DNA from: Pseudomonadota bacterium | GTDB taxonomy: Bacteria > Pseudomonadota > Gammaproteobacteria > Xanthomonadales > Rhodanobacteraceae | DNA: 64,000 bases | Assembly: GCA_023388255.1 (NCBI GenBank) | Contig: JAEWGO010000001.1 | Coordinates: forward strand, 124,001 to 188,000 | Direction of reading: 5' to 3' | In this document: positions 32,923-41,720 of the stretch, piece after piece | How the letters are laid out: every line of letters begins with the position of its first letter | How positions within the stretch are numbered: the stretch's first letter is position 1 | The notes under the pieces: model-generated | What the model saw: the letters and a program-made list of their open reading frames with translations, nothing else | Told to the model about the DNA's origin: nothing | The model's database searches: none | Translations under genes and position numbers: made by a program

Positions 32923-33596
32923 GCGCGCGCGCTTCCGGCCGCGGCCTTGATGCGCCGTACGCGCGCGTCGAGGCGGTCGGCGCGTTCGCGCAAGGCGTCG
33001 ACGTCGTCGAGGAAGGTGTCGAGTTCGGCCTTGGCGACGAGGTCGCGGCCTTCCTCGGTGAGAAACTCCGCCGCATCGCGCGCGAGCGTGCGTGCGGACG
33101 TGCGCGACCACGTCAGACCGCCGCGCACCGCGCGCGCGAGCTGCATGCCGAGGACGTCGCCGAACACGCGTGCGAACGCTTCGTCGAAATCCGGCGCGAA
33201 ACGGTTCGCGATCTGTTCAAGCCGGCGTGCAAGCTCGGCATCGCCTGCGATGTCGACACGGCCCGGCGCAATCGTGGCGTCGTTGCGGCGTGCCAGCGCG
33301 AGCGTCAGCAGGCTGCCCGGCGTGGCCGCGATGCGCAGCGCGCTGTCGCCGCCGAACACGGGGCCGATACGCAGATGGCTGTTGTCGACCGCGATGCGCA
33401 TGCCCGGCAGCATGCCCTTGAAATCGAGCGTAATCGCGCGGCCATCGAGCGCAGCCAGGCGCGCGCGCGTATCCGGGTCGAGGTCGACGAGGCGATCCAG
33501 CGCCGCTTCGAGCGCACGACCGAGCAGGGCGAGCAGGGGATTGGGCGCGCGCGCGTCGGGGGCGGTCGTGCCGGAGGAAATGGAGGCTTCGGACAT
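32919..33596 (-). CDS. ubiJ: UbiJ accessory factor with SCP2 lipid-binding domain
   Basis: 225 residues. An SCP2-type beta-alpha domain (about 18-120: LDGRAITLDFKGMLPGMRIAV) is followed by a helical, partly coiled-coil C-terminus with DDVDALRERADRLDARVRR. This matches UbiJ, which binds ubiquinone intermediates with UbiK in the soluble Ubi complex. The overlap with ubiB supports the call. ubiE is not adjacent in this window. TAGAAT lies 7 bases upstream of ATG. Confidence 0.9.
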   Translation of the reverse strand: MSEASISSGTTAPDARAPNPLLALLGRALEAALDRLVDLDPDTRARLAALDGRAITLDFKGMLPGMRIAVDNSHLRIGPVFGGDSALRIAATPGSLLTLALARRNDATIAPGRVDIAGDAELARRLEQIANRFAPDFDEAFARVFGDVLGMQLARAVRGGLTWSRTSARTLARDAAEFLTEEGRDLVAKAELDTFLDDVDALRERADRLDARVRRIKAAAGSARA

Positions 33597-33603
33597 GGCG
33601 TGG

Positions 33604-33609
33604 ATTCTA
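33604..33609 (-). promoter_or_regulatory. -10 element TAGAAT placed for leaderless ubiJ transcript
   Basis: On the minus strand TAGAAT is followed by 7 bases and the ubiJ ATG, the same geometry seen at uvrD, trmL, hemX and two other genes here. Confidence 0.55.
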
Positions 33610-33721
33610 CCTGCCGCGACTTCGCCGCGCCGGATTCCGCATTCCTTTATCTACCGCTCAGGCTGTCCGGCATAGCGTGGCGGTTCCGCGCTGGACGCGA
33701 TATACGCCGGGGAGGCAGCCG

Positions 33722-35107
33722 ATGATGCGACATCTCTACACGATCCTGTTCTCGCTTGGCGTCGCAGCAAGCAGCGCCGCCGCTGCTCCGCGCGAACTCA
33801 GCGGAATGGCGCCGTCCGGCGCGTGGTACCACCTGATGATTCCGGATGGCTGGAAGGCCGGCGACGCGCTGGTGATGTATCAACACGGCCTCGACTTCAA
33901 GGACGCGACGAACGCGCCGGGACTCGGACCGTTACGCGACGTGATGCTGGCCGAAGGCTATGCGATCGCCGCGACCAGCTACACCCAGCGTGGCTGGGCG
34001 CTGTTCAGCGCGATTCACGACAATCGCGAGCTGCTCGACCTGTTCGAGCGCGCCGCCGGCGCTCCCGGCGAGATCGTGCCGTTCGGCGGTTCGCTGGGTG
34101 GCTTGGTCTCGCTGAAGCTGGCCGAGGCGCGCGGCTTCCCGCCGGTGCGTGGTACCTACGCGTTGTGTCCGGCGGCAGCCGGTGCGCGCTTGTGGGACGC
34201 GGCAATCGATGCGCGCCTTGCCTACGACGTGATCTGCAATGGCGCCGGCAGTCTGCCGCGGGGACAGCAGCCGCTGCCATGGGCATTCAACATGGATCAG
34301 ATCCCGGTCGACCTTGGCGACCTGTTCGATCAGGCGCTGGTTGCGCGCGCACTCGTGCCGGTCAACCAGTGCACCGGCATCAACCTGCCGTCGTATCTGC
34401 GCAATGACGCGATGCAGCGGCGCCTCGACCAGTTGATGGCGTTCACGCACATCAGCGACGAGAAATTCTTTCTCACCAACATCGGCTACTCGACGTTCGT
34501 GATGAGCGACGTCGTGCGCGCACCGGACAAGCTTGGTGGCAGCAATCCGTTCACCACCGCGGGCGTCGACTACGGCAGCGATCCGGCGATCGATGCCGGT
34601 ATCGCGCGCATCGTCGCCGATCCGCTGGCCGCGGCGCGCTTCCACGCGGTTTCCGATTTCAACGGCGCGGTCGGCGACGCGAAGGTGTTGTCGATGCACA
34701 CCAGCCGCGACCAGCTGGTGATTCCGTCGAACCAGGAATTCGTGCGCAAGGTCGTACCGGCGACGCAGCTGACCAGCGCGATCGTCGACGAGGACGCGCC
34801 GACGCATTGCGGCTTCACCGCAGCCGAAGGTCTCGCCGGATGGGAGGCGCTGCGCGCGTGGAAGGACGGCGCACCGCAACCGTCCGTGGCCGACCTGCAA
34901 CAGCAGTGCGAGGCGTTGGCGGCGCAAGGCAGCGTCGAGGGGCCGTGCCGCTTCGATCCGGACGCCGAGATCGCGCCGTTCGACAGCATCGTGCGTCCGC
35001 GGCCGCAGACGCCGTTGTCCATGCCGGTGCATGCGACGCGTCCGTTGCCGCCTGGCATGTTGCCACCGCACGGCGAACGCGGGAGTCCGCCGACTGTCGT
35101 GCCGTGA
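33722..35107 (+). CDS. secreted alpha/beta-hydrolase
   Basis: 461 residues with signal peptide LYTILFSLGVAASSAAAA. The nucleophile elbow is GGSLGG (Ser124). Candidate Asp lies in MHTSRDQLVIP and candidate His in DAPTHCGF, giving a full triad in the right order. HGLDF near residue 55 may form the oxyanion hole. The C-terminal ~60 residues are Pro/Arg-rich. The pattern fits large secreted esterases or peptidase-like hydrolases; the substrate is unknown. ATGs at 33722 and 33725 are both possible after GGGAGGC. Confidence 0.75.
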   Translation: MMRHLYTILFSLGVAASSAAAAPRELSGMAPSGAWYHLMIPDGWKAGDALVMYQHGLDFKDATNAPGLGPLRDVMLAEGYAIAATSYTQRGWALFSAIHDNRELLDLFERAAGAPGEIVPFGGSLGGLVSLKLAEARGFPPVRGTYALCPAAAGARLWDAAIDARLAYDVICNGAGSLPRGQQPLPWAFNMDQIPVDLGDLFDQALVARALVPVNQCTGINLPSYLRNDAMQRRLDQLMAFTHISDEKFFLTNIGYSTFVMSDVVRAPDKLGGSNPFTTAGVDYGSDPAIDAGIARIVADPLAAARFHAVSDFNGAVGDAKVLSMHTSRDQLVIPSNQEFVRKVVPATQLTSAIVDEDAPTHCGFTAAEGLAGWEALRAWKDGAPQPSVADLQQQCEALAAQGSVEGPCRFDPDAEIAPFDSIVRPRPQTPLSMPVHATRPLPPGMLPPHGERGSPPTVVP

Positions 35108-35119
35108 ACCGAGTTCGCG

Positions 35120-35503
35120 TCAGTCCGCCGCGCGTTCGCTCATCAACGCGAATACGTGATCGTCCGGGTCGCGCAGGAAGGCCATCCAGAGTTCGTTCGC
35201 ACCGAGCTTCGCGATGAAGTGCGGTTCGCCCTGCGGTTCGACCGCGACATTGTGACTGTGCAGCGAGGCGAATGCCGCATCGAGATCATCGACCTCGAAA
35301 TACAGCACGATGCCCGATGGCTTCGGCGCAGCCGTCGGGTTCTGCGCGAGCATCAGGCGCACGCCGGCCACATCGAAGAACGCGACGTTCGGCGCCTCGA
35401 ACAGAAACTTCAGTCCGACGGTGTCGCGCCAGAACGCGACGCCGTGCGCCATTTCGGTGACGCCGAGCGCGATCTGTCCAATGCGACCGACGCGCGTGCC
35501 CAT
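35120..35503 (-). CDS. VOC-family protein
   Basis: 127 residues. IGQIALGVTEMAHGVAFWRDTVGL, then FFDVAGVRLMLA, then IVLYFEVDDLDAAFASL and MAFLRDPDDHVFALMSE show both halves of the vicinal oxygen chelate fold, with a likely metal-binding His or Glu in the C-terminal strand. AGGAGG lies 6 bases before ATG. The specific reaction (epimerase, lyase or binding) cannot be told. It is convergent with the secreted hydrolase, 12 bases apart. Confidence 0.8.
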   Translation of the reverse strand: MGTRVGRIGQIALGVTEMAHGVAFWRDTVGLKFLFEAPNVAFFDVAGVRLMLAQNPTAAPKPSGIVLYFEVDDLDAAFASLHSHNVAVEPQGEPHFIAKLGANELWMAFLRDPDDHVFALMSERAAD

Positions 35504-35522
35504 GGCGGCCTCCTGTGCAGGC

Positions 35523-35924
35523 TCAGTGATCCTTGATCGGATAGGTCTCGGTTCCTTCGCTGCTGCTCTTCTGCTCGATGCGCATCGCCGGCTGGTTCAC
35601 GCGCGTGGCCGGCCCGCAATGGTAGGCGTTCCAACTTTGCTGGCCATCGCGTGGATCACCGAGCGGCTTGATCGTGTCCGCGCTGAGACCCGCCGCCTCA
35701 TTGCGCGCCATCACTTCCAGTTCGTCACGCACCTTGAGTCCGTTGCGATCGACCGGGCCGACATGGTCGAGCACCGATACGGTGATCCTGCCCATGTCGC
35801 GGCAACCGCTGACATCGCCGTTCCACGCGGTGCGCACCTTGTCGCCACCGGAGTCGAGCTTGATGCCCCAACTGCACGCGGCCAGAGGCAGGGAAAGGAC
35901 AAGGATCAGCGGCAGGACTTTCAT
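35523..35924 (-). CDS. DUF4156-type lipoprotein
   Basis: 133 residues from ATG 35924, which has a GGAGC ribosome site. Signal with lipobox LPLAACS lipidates Cys17. The mature part CRDMGRITVSVLDHVG and ELEVMARNEAAGLSADTI with late Cys in YHCG fits the DUF4156/YjeI group of small periplasm-facing lipoproteins, which have no assigned function. Two Cys could form a disulfide. Confidence 0.75.
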   Translation of the reverse strand: MKVLPLILVLSLPLAACSWGIKLDSGGDKVRTAWNGDVSGCRDMGRITVSVLDHVGPVDRNGLKVRDELEVMARNEAAGLSADTIKPLGDPRDGQQSWNAYHCGPATRVNQPAMRIEQKSSSEGTETYPIKDH

Positions 35925-36051
35925 CGATTGCTCCATTGGAAACGCGCGATCCTCGCACGCGGAGGTTGAACGGTTTGCTTCGGTCATTCCTTCAATCGGA
36001 GTCGGGTCGTGTTTGTTCCTTGAGCTGGAGTGACGGGCTCATTCGGGATCG

Positions 36052-36082
36052 TGCCACCTTCTCCGCAGGGAAGAAGGTGGCA
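36052..36082 (-). terminator. hairpin after the M16 peptidase gene
   Basis: A perfect 11-bp stem, TGCCACCTTCT (36052-36062) with AGAAGGTGGCA (36072-36082), lies 20 bases past the stop of the minus-strand M16 gene. It lacks a T-tract on that strand. Confidence 0.6.
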
Positions 36083-36101
36083 TGACGGCACTGGCCCGCA
36101 A

Positions 36102-38936
36102 TCAACGCACGGTCTTGCCGTCCGCATCGATCACCTTGACCTCGCCGATCTTCAGGTCGCGCACCGGCTGCTCGATCTTCTTGAGGTCGCCGACGACGAT
36201 CCAGGTCAGCGCGTCCGGTCGGATCACTTCCTTCGCGGCCGCCTGCACGGCGGCATCGGTCTGCGCCTCGATGCGCGGCTTCAAGGTCTGCACGTAGTCG
36301 TCCGGACGGCCATAAAGCACGATGCCGTTCATCGCTCCGAGCACCGCGCCGGTGGTCTGGTATTCGCCCGGCATGCTGCGCACGTCGCCGACCTTGATCT
36401 TGTCGATCTCTGCGTGCGTCAGCGGCTTTGCTCCGATCACGTTCTTCGCTTCACGCAGGATCTCGGCGACCGATTCGGACGTCTTGTCGGTCTGCACCGG
36501 CGCATACATCATGAACGGACGTTGCCCGAGCGCGCTCGACAGGAAACTGCCGGCGCCGTAGGCCCAATGCTTTTCCTCGCGCAGGTTCATGTTCAGGCGC
36601 GAGGTGAAGCTGCCGCCGAACGCGCCGTTCATGGTCTGGATCTCCAGATCGTTCTTCGCCTTCGTCGACGGCGCGACCACACCGGCGAGGATCAGCGACT
36701 GCTGCGCGCCGGGCTTGTCCATCAGGTACACGCGCGGCTGCTTGGGCGCGGCGACGTCGGCAATGTTCTTCTTCGGCATGGCGGCGTTCGGTGCGTTCCA
36801 GTCGCCGAACACGGCGTCGAGCTTGGTGATGATCGCATCCATCGTGGTATCGCCGGCAACCAGGATCGTCGCGTTGTCCGGGCGGATGAAGTCGCGCACG
36901 TAGGCGTGCATGTCGTCGGCGGTCAGCGACTTGATCGAGGTTTCGGTGCCGGAGCCGGTGAACGGGATCGCATATGCGTGGCCTTCGCCGTACAGCAGCG
37001 GCGGCAGGGTGCGCAGCGCCAGCCCGGTTGGCTGGGTCTTCTCCTGCGCGATGCGGGCGAGCCACTGGCCGCGGATGCGCGCGATGTCGGCGTCGCGGAA
37101 CGCCGCATTGCGCACGACGTCGGCATAGAGCTTCAGCGACGGTTCGAGTTCGGCGCTCAGCGCATTGAGTTTCACGCTGGAGCTGTCGAGGCCGGAACCG
37201 GCGCCGATCTGCGCGCCGAGGCGTTCGGCGCGACGTGCGATCTCGAGCGAATCGAGTTCCTTCGTGCCTTCGTCGAGCATGCCCATCGTGAACGCCGAAG
37301 TACCGAGCTTGCGGCCTTGGTCGGAGGCGTAGCCGGCATCGAACAGCAACTGCACTTGCACCACCGGAATCGTGTGGCGCTCGGCCAGCACGACCTTGAT
37401 GCCGTTCTTCAGCTGGCCGTGCTCGAGTTTCGGGAAGCTGAGATCCGGGAATGTCGCGACGACCGGCACCCCCTTGTTGCGGTCGACGGTGGACTTCGTT
37501 GTGGTGAAGTCCTGCTTCGGCGGCAGCTTCGCCTGTGGGCGTCCAGCGATCGCTGCGCGACCGGGCTGTTCCATTTCGTCCTTCGCCGATTCGTCCGCGT
37601 CCTTCGGCGCAGGCGTCACGGTCAAGGTGTAGTCGCCCTTCGAGAGCCATTTGTTCGCCGCCGCGCGCACGCTGGCCGACGTCGATGCGTCGATCTGCGC
37701 GAGGTCGGTCTTCCAGGCGCCGGGATCGTTGCGATAGACCTGTCCCTCGGCGAGGATCGTCGCCTTGCCATTGACGCGCTCGAGGCCGCGGATGAAGCCG
37801 GCACGCGTGTCGACCTTGACCCGCGCGAGTTCGTCCGCTGTCGGCCCGTCCTTCAGGAACTTCTTCCATTCGTCGGCAACGGCGGCCTCCACCTTAGCCG
37901 GATCGACGCCGTTCTTGACGTCGACCTGCATCTGCAGCATCGACGCCAGCGCGAACGATTGCACGCCGACCGACACGCCGTCGGCGAGCTTGTCCTTGTA
38001 GACGAGGCGCTCGTACAGACGCGAGGTCTTGCCGCCGCCGAGCACCGCGGCGGCGAGTTCGAGCTGGGTTTCCTCGGGATCGGCGAGGCCGGGCACGTTC
38101 CACTCGCGGTAGATGCGCGTCTGCGCGACGTGGTCGGTCATCGTGTCGCGCGTGGACGTCGTGCGCGGCGCGGTCCACGGCTGCTGGCGTGCGACCGGCG
38201 GACCGGCCGGGATGTCGCCGAAGTATTCGAGCATCTTCGCTTTCGCGACTTCCGGCGTGATGTCGCCGACCAGCGCGACGGTCACGTTGGCCGCGCCGTA
38301 ATAGGCGCCGAACCAGTTCTTCACGTCGGTAAGCGAAGCGGCATCGAGATCCTTCATCGAGCCGATCGTGTCGTGGTGGTACGGATGGTTGGCCGGGAAC
38401 GCGTTCGCGGTGATGCGCTCGTCGACGCGGCCATAGGGCTGGTTCTCGCCCTGGCGCTTCTCGTTCTGCACCACGCCGCGCTGCTCATCGAGTTCGTGCT
38501 GGCCGATCGCGCCGAGCAGGTGGCCCATGCGATCCGACTCCATCCACAACGTCATGTCGAGCGCGGTGGTCGGCACGGTTTCGTAGTAGTTGGTGCGGTC
38601 GAACCAGGTGGTGCCGTTCTGGTCGGTCGCGCCGGCCAGCTCGAATGGACGGAAGAACTCGTCCTTGTGGTTCTCCGAGCCTTGGAACATCAGGTGCTCG
38701 AACAGATGCGCGAAGCCGGTCTTGCCGGTCGGCTCGTCGGCCGAGCCGACGTGATACCAGACGCTGACCGCGACGACCGGCGCCTTGTGGTCCTCGCTGA
38801 CGACCACCGTGAGGCCGTTCGGCAAGGTGAAGCGCGTGAACGGGATGTCGATGGCGTCGGTCGCCGCGGGCGCGCCGTGCGCAATCCCGAGGCTGAGGAA
38901 GGTAGCCGCGAATGCGGCGATCAGGGACGTGCGCAT
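36102..38936 (-). CDS. exported M16 (pitrilysin-family) zinc peptidase, two-unit form
   Basis: 944 residues with signal peptide AAFAATFLSLGIAHG. The inverted zinc motif HLFEH (His77, Glu80, His81) sits in the N-terminal unit, with a downstream acidic helix (HELDEQRGVVQNEKRQ) supplying the third ligand. A second M16 unit (about 480-930) has lost HxxEH and should be structural, as usual. A Lys/Pro/Asp-rich hinge (about 440-490) links the halves. It should degrade peptides in the periplasm. AGGAG precedes ATG 38936. Confidence 0.92.
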   Translation of the reverse strand: MRTSLIAAFAATFLSLGIAHGAPAATDAIDIPFTRFTLPNGLTVVVSEDHKAPVVAVSVWYHVGSADEPTGKTGFAHLFEHLMFQGSENHKDEFFRPFELAGATDQNGTTWFDRTNYYETVPTTALDMTLWMESDRMGHLLGAIGQHELDEQRGVVQNEKRQGENQPYGRVDERITANAFPANHPYHHDTIGSMKDLDAASLTDVKNWFGAYYGAANVTVALVGDITPEVAKAKMLEYFGDIPAGPPVARQQPWTAPRTTSTRDTMTDHVAQTRIYREWNVPGLADPEETQLELAAAVLGGGKTSRLYERLVYKDKLADGVSVGVQSFALASMLQMQVDVKNGVDPAKVEAAVADEWKKFLKDGPTADELARVKVDTRAGFIRGLERVNGKATILAEGQVYRNDPGAWKTDLAQIDASTSASVRAAANKWLSKGDYTLTVTPAPKDADESAKDEMEQPGRAAIAGRPQAKLPPKQDFTTTKSTVDRNKGVPVVATFPDLSFPKLEHGQLKNGIKVVLAERHTIPVVQVQLLFDAGYASDQGRKLGTSAFTMGMLDEGTKELDSLEIARRAERLGAQIGAGSGLDSSSVKLNALSAELEPSLKLYADVVRNAAFRDADIARIRGQWLARIAQEKTQPTGLALRTLPPLLYGEGHAYAIPFTGSGTETSIKSLTADDMHAYVRDFIRPDNATILVAGDTTMDAIITKLDAVFGDWNAPNAAMPKKNIADVAAPKQPRVYLMDKPGAQQSLILAGVVAPSTKAKNDLEIQTMNGAFGGSFTSRLNMNLREEKHWAYGAGSFLSSALGQRPFMMYAPVQTDKTSESVAEILREAKNVIGAKPLTHAEIDKIKVGDVRSMPGEYQTTGAVLGAMNGIVLYGRPDDYVQTLKPRIEAQTDAAVQAAAKEVIRPDALTWIVVGDLKKIEQPVRDLKIGEVKVIDADGKTVR

Positions 38937-39182
38937 GAGTCTCCTTGCAGGCGCTGGAAAAGATGATGCGGTGCAGGCTAAACGCCGTTGCCGCGCTCCG
39001 CAACGGGCGAGCGTCACGGCCCCGGCGTAGACTCGTTGCGGCGTTCGGAGTTTCGTGACGGTCCGAAACGATTCAAAACAAGCGGGCAGCGATGTATGCG
39101 AATCCTGCGGATTGCATCGCGCGGTCAAAGCATGCGGGTCCGCAGTCGCCGCCTCCCATTCCATCGCAACGGTGAGAAACCC

Positions 39183-39875
39183 ATGAGCCATGTCCTCGTC
39201 ACCGGTGCAAATCGCGGCCTCGGCCTCGAATTCGTGCGCCAATTGCTTGCGCGCGGCGAACGCGTCGTCGCGACCTGCCGCCAGCCGGGCCGCGCGCTTG
39301 GGTTGACCCGGCTCGCCGGCGAGCATCCGGGCCACCTGCACGTGCTGCCGCTGCAATTGCCGGATGGACGTTCGATCGCCGAACTCGTGCGCGAAATCGA
39401 AACGCTCGACCTGCGCATCGGCCTGCTCGTCAACAATGCCGGCATGCTCGTCGCGGGCGAACGCTTCGGTGCTATCGAGGCGAAGTCGCTCGGCGACAGC
39501 TTCGCCGCCAATGCCCAGGGCCCGTTCCTGCTGACGCAGGCACTCGCGCCGCGACTCTCCGAACACGCCAAGGTCGTCAACCTGTCGAGCCGGCTCGGTT
39601 CGATCGCAGCGACCGATTCGCTGTACAGCCCGAGCTATGCGATCAGCAAGGCCGCGCTGAACATGGCCGTCAAGCTGTTGTCGATCGCGCTGGGCGAGCG
39701 TGGCGCGATCGTCGTCGCGATCAGCCCGGGCTGGGTCAGCACCGAGATGGGCGGCGCGAACGCACCGCAGGCACCGCACGATTCCGTCGCGGCGATGCTC
39801 GCCACGATCGCCCGATTGCAGGCATCGGACAACGGATGTTTCATCGGCCACGACGGCGCCGCCATCGCATGGTGA
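39183..39875 (+). CDS. short-chain dehydrogenase/reductase
   Basis: 230 residues. Cofactor loop TGANRGLG (7-14), NNAG (84-87), Asn110, Ser135/136 and Tyr152-x3-Lys156 (SYAISK) give a complete classical SDR active site. Arg11 after the loop and Arg33 suggest NADP(H). The sequence resembles the sniffer/C-factor-like branch (VLVTGANRGLGLEFVRQL). Substrate unknown. The next small gene follows 85 bases later. Confidence 0.88.
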   Translation: MSHVLVTGANRGLGLEFVRQLLARGERVVATCRQPGRALGLTRLAGEHPGHLHVLPLQLPDGRSIAELVREIETLDLRIGLLVNNAGMLVAGERFGAIEAKSLGDSFAANAQGPFLLTQALAPRLSEHAKVVNLSSRLGSIAATDSLYSPSYAISKAALNMAVKLLSIALGERGAIVVAISPGWVSTEMGGANAPQAPHDSVAAMLATIARLQASDNGCFIGHDGAAIAW

Positions 39876-39960
39876 CGATCGCGTGGCCGCGCGTCGGCCC
39901 GCTTGTGCGCAAGCCATGTCAGCGGGCATCGTTGCGCCGGGCTTCGGCAAAGGACAGGCG

Positions 39961-40443
39961 ATGCGGGTGATTTCCTGGCGCTGGACGTTCTTCTACAAGC
40001 GCATCTTTCCGGCGTTCTGGTTCGGGTTCCTCGCGATCTTCTTCGCGGTCGCGCTGCTGTCCGATCGTGCGCGCGCGGATCTCGATCCGGTCTTCCTGAT
40101 CGTTCCTGCCGCGATGGCCGTGTTCGGCTGGTTCATCATGCGCAAGTTCGTGTTCGACCTCGCCGACGAGGTCGTCGACAGCGGCGACGCGCTCATCGTG
40201 CGCAAGATGGGCAAGGAAGCACGCATTCCGCTCGCCGACATCATCAACGTCGACTCGTCGACGAACACGCGACCGCCGCGGATCACGCTGAGCCTGCGCA
40301 CGCCGAGCCGTTTCGGCCGCAAGATCGCGTTCTCGCCGCCGCCGAATGGCTTGCTCGCATCGTTCGCGTCGAATGCGATCGCCGAGGAGTTGATCGACCG
40401 CGTGGATCGCGCGCGGCGCGGGGACTTCGCGGGCTGGCGCTGA
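39961..40443 (+). CDS. small two-helix membrane protein with cytoplasmic PH-like domain
   Basis: 160 residues. Two adjacent membrane helices (about 16-34 and 44-61) are followed by an ~85-residue soluble domain with strands DALIVRKMGKEARIPLADIINVDSS and PRITLSLRTPSRFG, a pattern like bacterial PH domains. ATG 39961 has AAAGGAC 8 bases upstream. I know no defined function. Confidence 0.65.
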   Translation: MRVISWRWTFFYKRIFPAFWFGFLAIFFAVALLSDRARADLDPVFLIVPAAMAVFGWFIMRKFVFDLADEVVDSGDALIVRKMGKEARIPLADIINVDSSTNTRPPRITLSLRTPSRFGRKIAFSPPPNGLLASFASNAIAEELIDRVDRARRGDFAGWR

Positions 40444-40770
40444 AGCCGGCGACGCTGTCCGCTCTTGCGTCCGTGCAGCGTCCGCGGACGTTTACATGCG
40501 CATGCGCGAGCGGGGCGCCGAGTGCCGGGCGCGAAGTACCTGCACCATGCGTTTTGCAACCAGTCAGGTTTCGGAACAGGTCCGAAAGTCCGCGCCACGC
40601 TTGCGTCTCCGGGCAATCGTGCTGATCAAGCCAGATGCCGGAACATGACTTCCGGGCTAGAAACTCTATTCCCCGATCCCGCATCCATACAGGGGCAGAC
40701 AACACGCGCTTCGACGCTGGCATGGTGCTTGCTCAACGAAGTCTGCAACCCCCGTTTGCTGGAGAGTTCC
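40444..40770 (+). other. 327-bp gene-free leader before the small exported protein
   Basis: It holds a perfect 12-base palindrome CGTCCGCGGACG near 40478 and scattered AT-richer stretches (around 40658-40675) that may be promoter. I see no gene or strong terminator. Confidence 0.4.
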
Positions 40771-41160
40771 ATGAAAACCCGCACCACGATTTCCATTCTC
40801 GCGACAGCGGCAGCCATCGTCGGCTGCACGTTCGCGGTTGCGCAGACGCCATTGGCGAACGCCGCGCAGGCGACGTCTTCGATGTTGGTCGATGCGCGCG
40901 CTCCACTGCACGCGACCTTGCTGCCGACGATCACCGTGACCCCGCCCGCCGACACCGACGCGAACGCGTCGCTGCGCGTCGCCGACACGGCTGGCTTGCC
41001 GGTGACCTTGATGCCGACCGTGTATGTCACAGCACGCGTGTCTGACTTCGCCGCCTTGTTGCCGTCGGTGTTCGCGGTCGCCGCGACGGATTCCACGCAG
41101 CCCGGCGACGGCGCGACCTACCGGCTCGCAAGCGACGAAGATGTTGCCGAGCGCCGCTGA
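40771..41160 (+). CDS. small exported protein with three LLPT-like repeats
   Basis: 129 residues with signal peptide TTISILATAAAIVGCTFAVAQ and GGAGAG before ATG. The mature part has three related segments, HATLLPTITVTP, PVTLMPTVYVTA and FAALLPSVFAVAA, about 30-35 residues apart, separated by Asp/Ala/Thr spacers. It has no Cys after the signal and no catalytic pattern. No known family recognised. Confidence 0.6.
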   Translation: MKTRTTISILATAAAIVGCTFAVAQTPLANAAQATSSMLVDARAPLHATLLPTITVTPPADTDANASLRVADTAGLPVTLMPTVYVTARVSDFAALLPSVFAVAATDSTQPGDGATYRLASDEDVAERR

Positions 41161-41195
41161 GCGCGTGCCGGCTAGGCGCGCTCGCGTGATGGCCC

Positions 41196-41201
41196 GATAA
41201 T
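41196..41201 (+). promoter_or_regulatory. -10 element GATAAT placed for leaderless trmL transcript
   Basis: GATAAT (five of six consensus bases) ends 6 bases before the GTG start of trmL. Confidence 0.55.
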
Positions 41202-41207
41202 GCAGGC

Positions 41208-41672
41208 GTGCTGCATGTCGTCCTGTTCCAGCCCGAGATTCCGCCGAACACCGGCAACGTGATTCGCCTCTGCGCGAACACCGGCGCGGCGCTGCATCTG
41301 ATCCGGCCGCTCGGTTTCGAGCTCGATGACACCCGGCTGCGCCGCGCTGGACTCGACTACCACGAGTTCGCCCAGCTCGCGGTGCACGACGACCTCGACG
41401 CGTTCATTGCCACGGTCGCGCCGCGGCGCCTGTTCGCGTTGTCCACGCGCGGCCGCGTGCGCTACGACACGGTCGCCTATGCCGACGGCGACGCGTTGCT
41501 GTTCGGGCCGGAGACGCGCGGCCTGCCGCAGGACGTGCTCGATGCGCTCGATCCGGCACAACGTCTGTGTCTGCCGATGCGGCCGGGCAATCGCAGCGTG
41601 AACCTGTCCAACACGGTCGCCGTGGTCGTCTACGAGGCGTGGCGCCAGAGCAGCTTCGACGGCGCGGATTGA
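41208..41672 (+). CDS. trmL: tRNA (cytidine/uridine-34-2'-O)-methyltransferase, SPOUT family
   Basis: 154 residues, the usual length. N-terminal LFQPEIPPNTGNVIRLCANTG and C-terminal FGPETRGLP, LPMRPGNRSVNLSNTVAVVVYEA are the SPOUT knot motifs of TrmL, which methylates the wobble ribose of tRNA-Leu species with S-adenosylmethionine. The start is GTG, 6 bases after a -10 element. It is convergent with gpsA. Confidence 0.93.
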   Translation: MLHVVLFQPEIPPNTGNVIRLCANTGAALHLIRPLGFELDDTRLRRAGLDYHEFAQLAVHDDLDAFIATVAPRRLFALSTRGRVRYDTVAYADGDALLFGPETRGLPQDVLDALDPAQRLCLPMRPGNRSVNLSNTVAVVVYEAWRQSSFDGAD

Positions 41673-41720
41673 GAGACACGGATCGGGAACGGTCCGCGCA
41701 TGCCGATGGAATGGTGGCGC

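Noticed and set aside
36030..38966. 978-codon open frame on the plus strand
   Set aside because: It lies opposite the M16 peptidase gene; the translation is His/Arg/Val-rich with no domains, a typical mirror of a GC-rich gene.
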